A stretch of DNA of 64,000 nt, taken from Morella rubra (taxonomy: Eukaryota; Streptophyta; Magnoliopsida; Fagales; Myricaceae). The stretch lies in assembly GCA_003952965.2 (NCBI GenBank), contig CM025849.1, positions 8,383,627-8,447,626 on the forward strand, in the 5' to 3' direction. This document shows, in pieces, positions 60,576 to 64,000 of this stretch. The notes beneath the pieces were generated by a model, which saw only the letters and a list, made by a program, of their open reading frames with translations, did not search any database and was not told the origin of the DNA. The position numbers and the translations under genes were made by a program. Numbering within the stretch: the first letter of the stretch is position 1; each line of letters starts with the position of its first letter.

Positions 60576-62594
60576 GTCAGAGACAATAACATCATAGTCA
60601 AGTTTAAATGTCGGATATCTTTGTCAAGACCGAGAGAGATTAAAGTTTAAATGTTGAAATATCTTTTATTATATTTTTTTATAAATAAGGAGATTTGACT
60701 TGTAATCTGTATGGACTTATGATACAAAATATAGTGAAGATAGTTCTTATAAACCTAAGCACATGAAAATATTCAGTATTTAAGAGTATATTAGTTGCGT
60801 TTATTGACATTTTCCAAATCTCTTTTCAAGCTCAAAGTTTGATAGTTTCAATTTTTTTCAAATAAATGAATAAAAATATGTGAATTAGAGAGATAAGAAA
60901 GAGAGGATTATATATTTTTCAACCAAATGTTTGGTAGTTAAACTCATTGTTATTGCTTTTGCTATAAATTTGATCATTTCTCTATTATTCTTAAAGGCAC
61001 GACCTGATTCGTTGTCTATTTTTAAAGATCTGTGTCTATAATTGTTTCAAGGTCTTCTAGATCGAATTACTTAAATATTTTGTTTTAAGACATATCATCT
61101 CTCATAACTTTTTTTAATATTGAAGCCAATGATATTCAAAATATTACTGATGACTTTTTTTGCATAAGGTTTTTCCAACTTGTATCAATATTGAGATAGT
61201 TTTCCTGAATCTCTCTTTAGTTGATATGGATCTCATGTAAAGGAGCATTGGGCAAACTACCATCCTTCTGCAATGGCATGAGGATAATTTCTTAATGATT
61301 CCAAGCATTTGTCTTTTCAAATTTTTTGAGTAATTGAATTTTATAAATATCTACTTAGAAAAAGAATTTTATAAATATCTTTGTGTAAAAAAAATCTGGT
61401 AAGAAGAGTGTATGAAATTTTATTGAGGTGGTCGAATTTAATGGGAAAAAAATGAAAATTTGACGTTTCTTTGAGCAAGTAGCATTTATTTAATTAATAT
61501 TACAATGGGGATCCAAAAGGTGAGGGTGGAGAACACCAATAACCTCCTCAAATGAGACATATAAGGGCAATTGAAGAACAAAGAAAAAGAGGTGAAATTA
61601 ACAGAGTAAATAGATTCAGTCCATCCATCTTTTGTAAATTTCCTATGAAAATAGTTTAGCTGGTTTTCAGTATAAAAAAAAATGAAAACGGAACTGATTA
61701 TACTATTTTCCCAAAAACTGTCTCAGATTTTTTAGTTAATTTTTGTTAATTGATTGGAAAAAAAATTAATTTTTGAGAATTGAGATGATGAATAAATTAG
61801 GAGAGTGAAAGTACAGCTTATTTTTGTAAAACAAAAAAATTAAACCGAAAAAACAAAAACAAAAAAAGTAAAATTAAGCAATGATTTGGGCCTGACTTTG
61901 CGGCAGATATTTGAAAAGTCCAAGCCCAAAACCATGTCCGTATCTATCTTTATTATTATTATTATTACTACTATATTTTTGGGTATATCTATCTTTATTC
62001 GTTACCTGGAGTGTCTCTCGCTAACAATTGAGGCAAAGCCAGAAGCAGCTGCAGGACAGAAGACGGGACATGCCCGACATTCTCGTACATTAGAAAGAAG
62101 GTATTGGATGTCTCCCTGTTTCGATGTCTAAGGATATTTTTCATGAAGCTCTCCTTCTTCGTTTGTAGTGTTTTGCTGAGTTTGGACTCAGATTCATGAG
62201 GTGTTGTTGTTGGCCGAGTGTTACCCCTGAGGAGAAGTGCAGTAATGTTTGGCAGTGGAGTGGCAGAGTTGCTTGTACCATTTAGATATCTAGCTACAAG
62301 ATGGGAGGCATTGGGAGAAGCAAGTGCAGAAATATATGCACTTGAAACCAGTTATTGTTCCCATCATCACGAGTGATTTTCAAATTGAAAACAAGATACA
62401 TAGAACAGAAAAACATCCATGGAATGACCCATTTTGCAAATATGTGTTTCCTAAGCAAATGTTGACTAAACATCGCAGGCAGGCAAACTGCTTGTACTAT
62501 TACTCTCTCCCTTTTGTTTCTTTGCTTACAGTTACTCAAAATAAAATTTGCTGGTTTTGATCGTTGATGATTCTGTAACTGTCGTTTCTTCTGT
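60576..62594. other. AT-rich spacer
   Basis: 3' UTR of the defensin-like gene, then about 1.3 kb of AT-rich DNA with A- and T-runs. Around 61880-62300 the composition rises and short open frames appear without domains or supported splice sites. Confidence 0.45.
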
Positions 62595-62720
62595 CTACGA
62601 AGGTTGAGCGGAACCCGGAAAGGCCAAGATTGTTGTCTGCATCTCAAAGAAGTTTGTCTACGTCCAGGTGATTGATGACACCAAGAAGCACGCACTTGCT
62701 TTCTTTGATCCACCTTTTAC
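62595..62720 (+). pseudogene. Plastid ribosomal protein L18 (uL18c) fragment
   Basis: One frame gives KVERNPERPRL, the conserved K-V-E-G-T-P-E-R-P-R-L block of uL18. After a frameshift the next frame gives SKKFVYVQVIDDTKKHALAF, the following block (hLYVQVIDDtKkHTLA in the family). The two blocks are in family order and correctly spaced but in different frames, and similarity ends at about 62720 (FDPPF). Nothing upstream or downstream continues the gene, so it is a truncated relic of a nuclear gene for plastid L18, just upstream of the next gene. Confidence 0.75.
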
Positions 62721-62845
62721 TCCTTCGATTGAATTTTCTACTGCTTCTTTTTCTGAATTCTTTTTCTTGGCGGTCCTGGTCTTTGCAGAGATGTCTTGAA
62801 GTTTGTTATTAATTTTCATTGAGAGGTCCAAAAGAAGCAAAGGAA

Positions 62846-63791
62846 ATGTTGCTGGCAAAAGCTCCTCCAGCTCCAATTTCCATAAACTTGGCCCCCAAGC
62901 CCAAGCCCAAACCCAGGTTCCTTGAATCGTTCGCCAGCCGCCATGAGAGGGGTTGCAGATTGGTTGTTAGAGCTGGGTATACTCGCACACCAATGGAAAC
63001 TCCTGGAGCTTATCAGCTTGTCGATGATGACACCGGCGAAAAGTTCATTGTTTGGGGAGGAAGCAATGATGATCTTCGCGACTCTCTTATTCCTTCCAAG
63101 GACGTTCTCTCATGGAGCCCCTCCAATGCTCCCGCCGCTATTGCCAGTTCAGATAAAGTAGAGCGGAATAGTAATTCAAAGGATTCGAGAAGTATAGCGA
63201 CGTCCATCACTAGCAATTGCACAGATGAAGGTGCTCTTTTTCATCTTATTCTTCTTATGCTTCTTTTTTTCTTGGCATTGTGCTCTATGATTCAATTTCT
63301 TGCTCCTTCCCCCTTCTTTTTAGAGTGCCGATAACTAGTTTGTATCCATAACTTTTCACTTTCATGCTAGAGCATTTGATGTGTTTGACATCATTTCTAT
63401 AAAATAAAAAAATAAATTAAAAAAAAAATATATATATATTGACATCGTCCGGAGAACCCAATTGAATTTATCTAAAATTGAAACCTGACTTTTTGAACAA
63501 AATTTGCTTCAATTTGCGGAAACCATTAAAATCTGTCTCCCTCCCATTGTTACTTTTGTTCAAATCTTCCAGAAGCATTTATTTAACGTATCAATGTCAG
63601 CAGCTTCTGGCTTCAAAGAGAAATACCAAAAATGTTGAGTTAGTAAAGCTTTAGTAATTAAGAGGGAAGGCCGAATTTTTTCACTCATGCTATTTGCCGG
63701 GTAATTTATAGTAGCAGATCAGACAGACAAGCAAATAATGAGTGAATGGTTGATGACCAGCAGGAAGTGGCTGCATTTTGCCATGCCATGA
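62846..63791 (+). CDS. Small protein, probably plastid-targeted, unknown function
   Basis: The ATG at 62846 opens a 128-codon exon to a donor at 63230/63231. A second exon is proposed at 63718-63791 (acceptor gtagcag, in phase, TGA at 63789-63791), giving 152 aa. The N-terminus (MLLAKAPPAPISINLAPK) is Ala/Pro/Lys-rich without acidic residues and is followed by LVVRAGYTRTP, resembling a transit peptide with a VRA cleavage context. The core has TPGAYQLVDDDTGEKFIVWG and LIPSKDVLSWSPS, which read as a conserved domain I do recall from uncharacterised chloroplast proteins but cannot name. The tail is Ser-rich. The first exon is well supported; the second is a prediction from splice rules only, and the gene could instead continue beyond the window. 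Confidence 0.6.
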
Positions 63792-64000
63792 GCACCAATG
63801 CACTGAGTGAACTGTGAAGAAGGGGTTGCTGCGATTTATTGACTTTTATGCCAATGGAAATCATATTCATCTTTGGCCTCAAAATGAATTCGATTATTGG
63901 ACTTCTGTTCCAAATTCTTGGTTTAGAAAGAATTCCCATGCGACTACATTTCTACCTCATCAAAAGGCACAGCTCTGAAAAGGTTGAATGATTTAGTTTT
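63792..64000. other. Right edge of the window
   Basis: Probable 3' UTR of the preceding gene, or intron if that gene continues. Nothing else seen. Confidence 0.35.

Noticed and set aside
61886..62131. 81-codon frame with a hydrophobic stretch
   Set aside because: The hydrophobic run comes from an (ATT)n repeat; no other support.

Overview
This is a plant nuclear window, from a eudicot and probably a woody species. The genes are intron-rich with GT-AG junctions, the spacers are AT-rich, the proteins are of plant type, and TE-derived DNA sits in both introns and spacers. I cannot name the species from sequence alone.

Layout. 1-622: last exon of a mitochondrial calcium uniporter (MCU), cut by the left edge. 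1623-14066 (minus): a complete RecQ-family DNA helicase, 20 coding exons, 914 aa by my splice model; one intron holds a 5'-truncated LINE. 14254-14400: its likely promoter, with an E2F-type site and an inverted pair of site II elements. 14438-15766: a 1.3 kb element with ~170 bp terminal inverted repeats carrying two pieces of a GH9 endoglucanase gene in opposite orientations (Pack-MULE-like). 18819-20431: CBSX3, a mitochondrial two-CBS-domain protein, 5 coding exons. 22003-22520: a fold-back element. 24439-36146: a TLC-domain membrane protein, 8 coding exons, whose first intron carries a non-autonomous hAT element with a perfect 8-bp target duplication and whose sixth intron carries a 6.0 kb decayed LINE with a 13-bp target duplication. 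41856-42338: an intronless IBH1-type atypical HLH regulator. 43922-49661: a direct tandem duplication of a 2.8-3.0 kb non-coding unit. 49770-57672: a DUF707 protein, 15 coding exons, one intron of the GC-AG class, one intron with a small retroposon. 59722-60575: a two-exon secreted 8-cysteine defensin-like peptide, behind a promoter with stacked tandem duplications that double the TATA box. 62595-62720: a frameshifted relic of plastid ribosomal protein L18. 62846-63791: a small, probably plastid-targeted protein of unknown function.

The genes do not form a pathway; this is ordinary plant gene order. Two are mitochondrial (MCU, CBSX3), one is nuclear genome maintenance (RecQ), one a growth regulator (IBH1), one a secreted peptide, one probably plastid. 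The most informative material is non-genic: the gene-capturing TIR element, the dated TE insertions inside introns, the 2.9 kb tandem duplication reaching the DUF707 promoter, and the remodelled promoter of the defensin-like gene. Coding coordinates were derived by hand from splice consensus, reading frame and remembered family conservation; no search was run.
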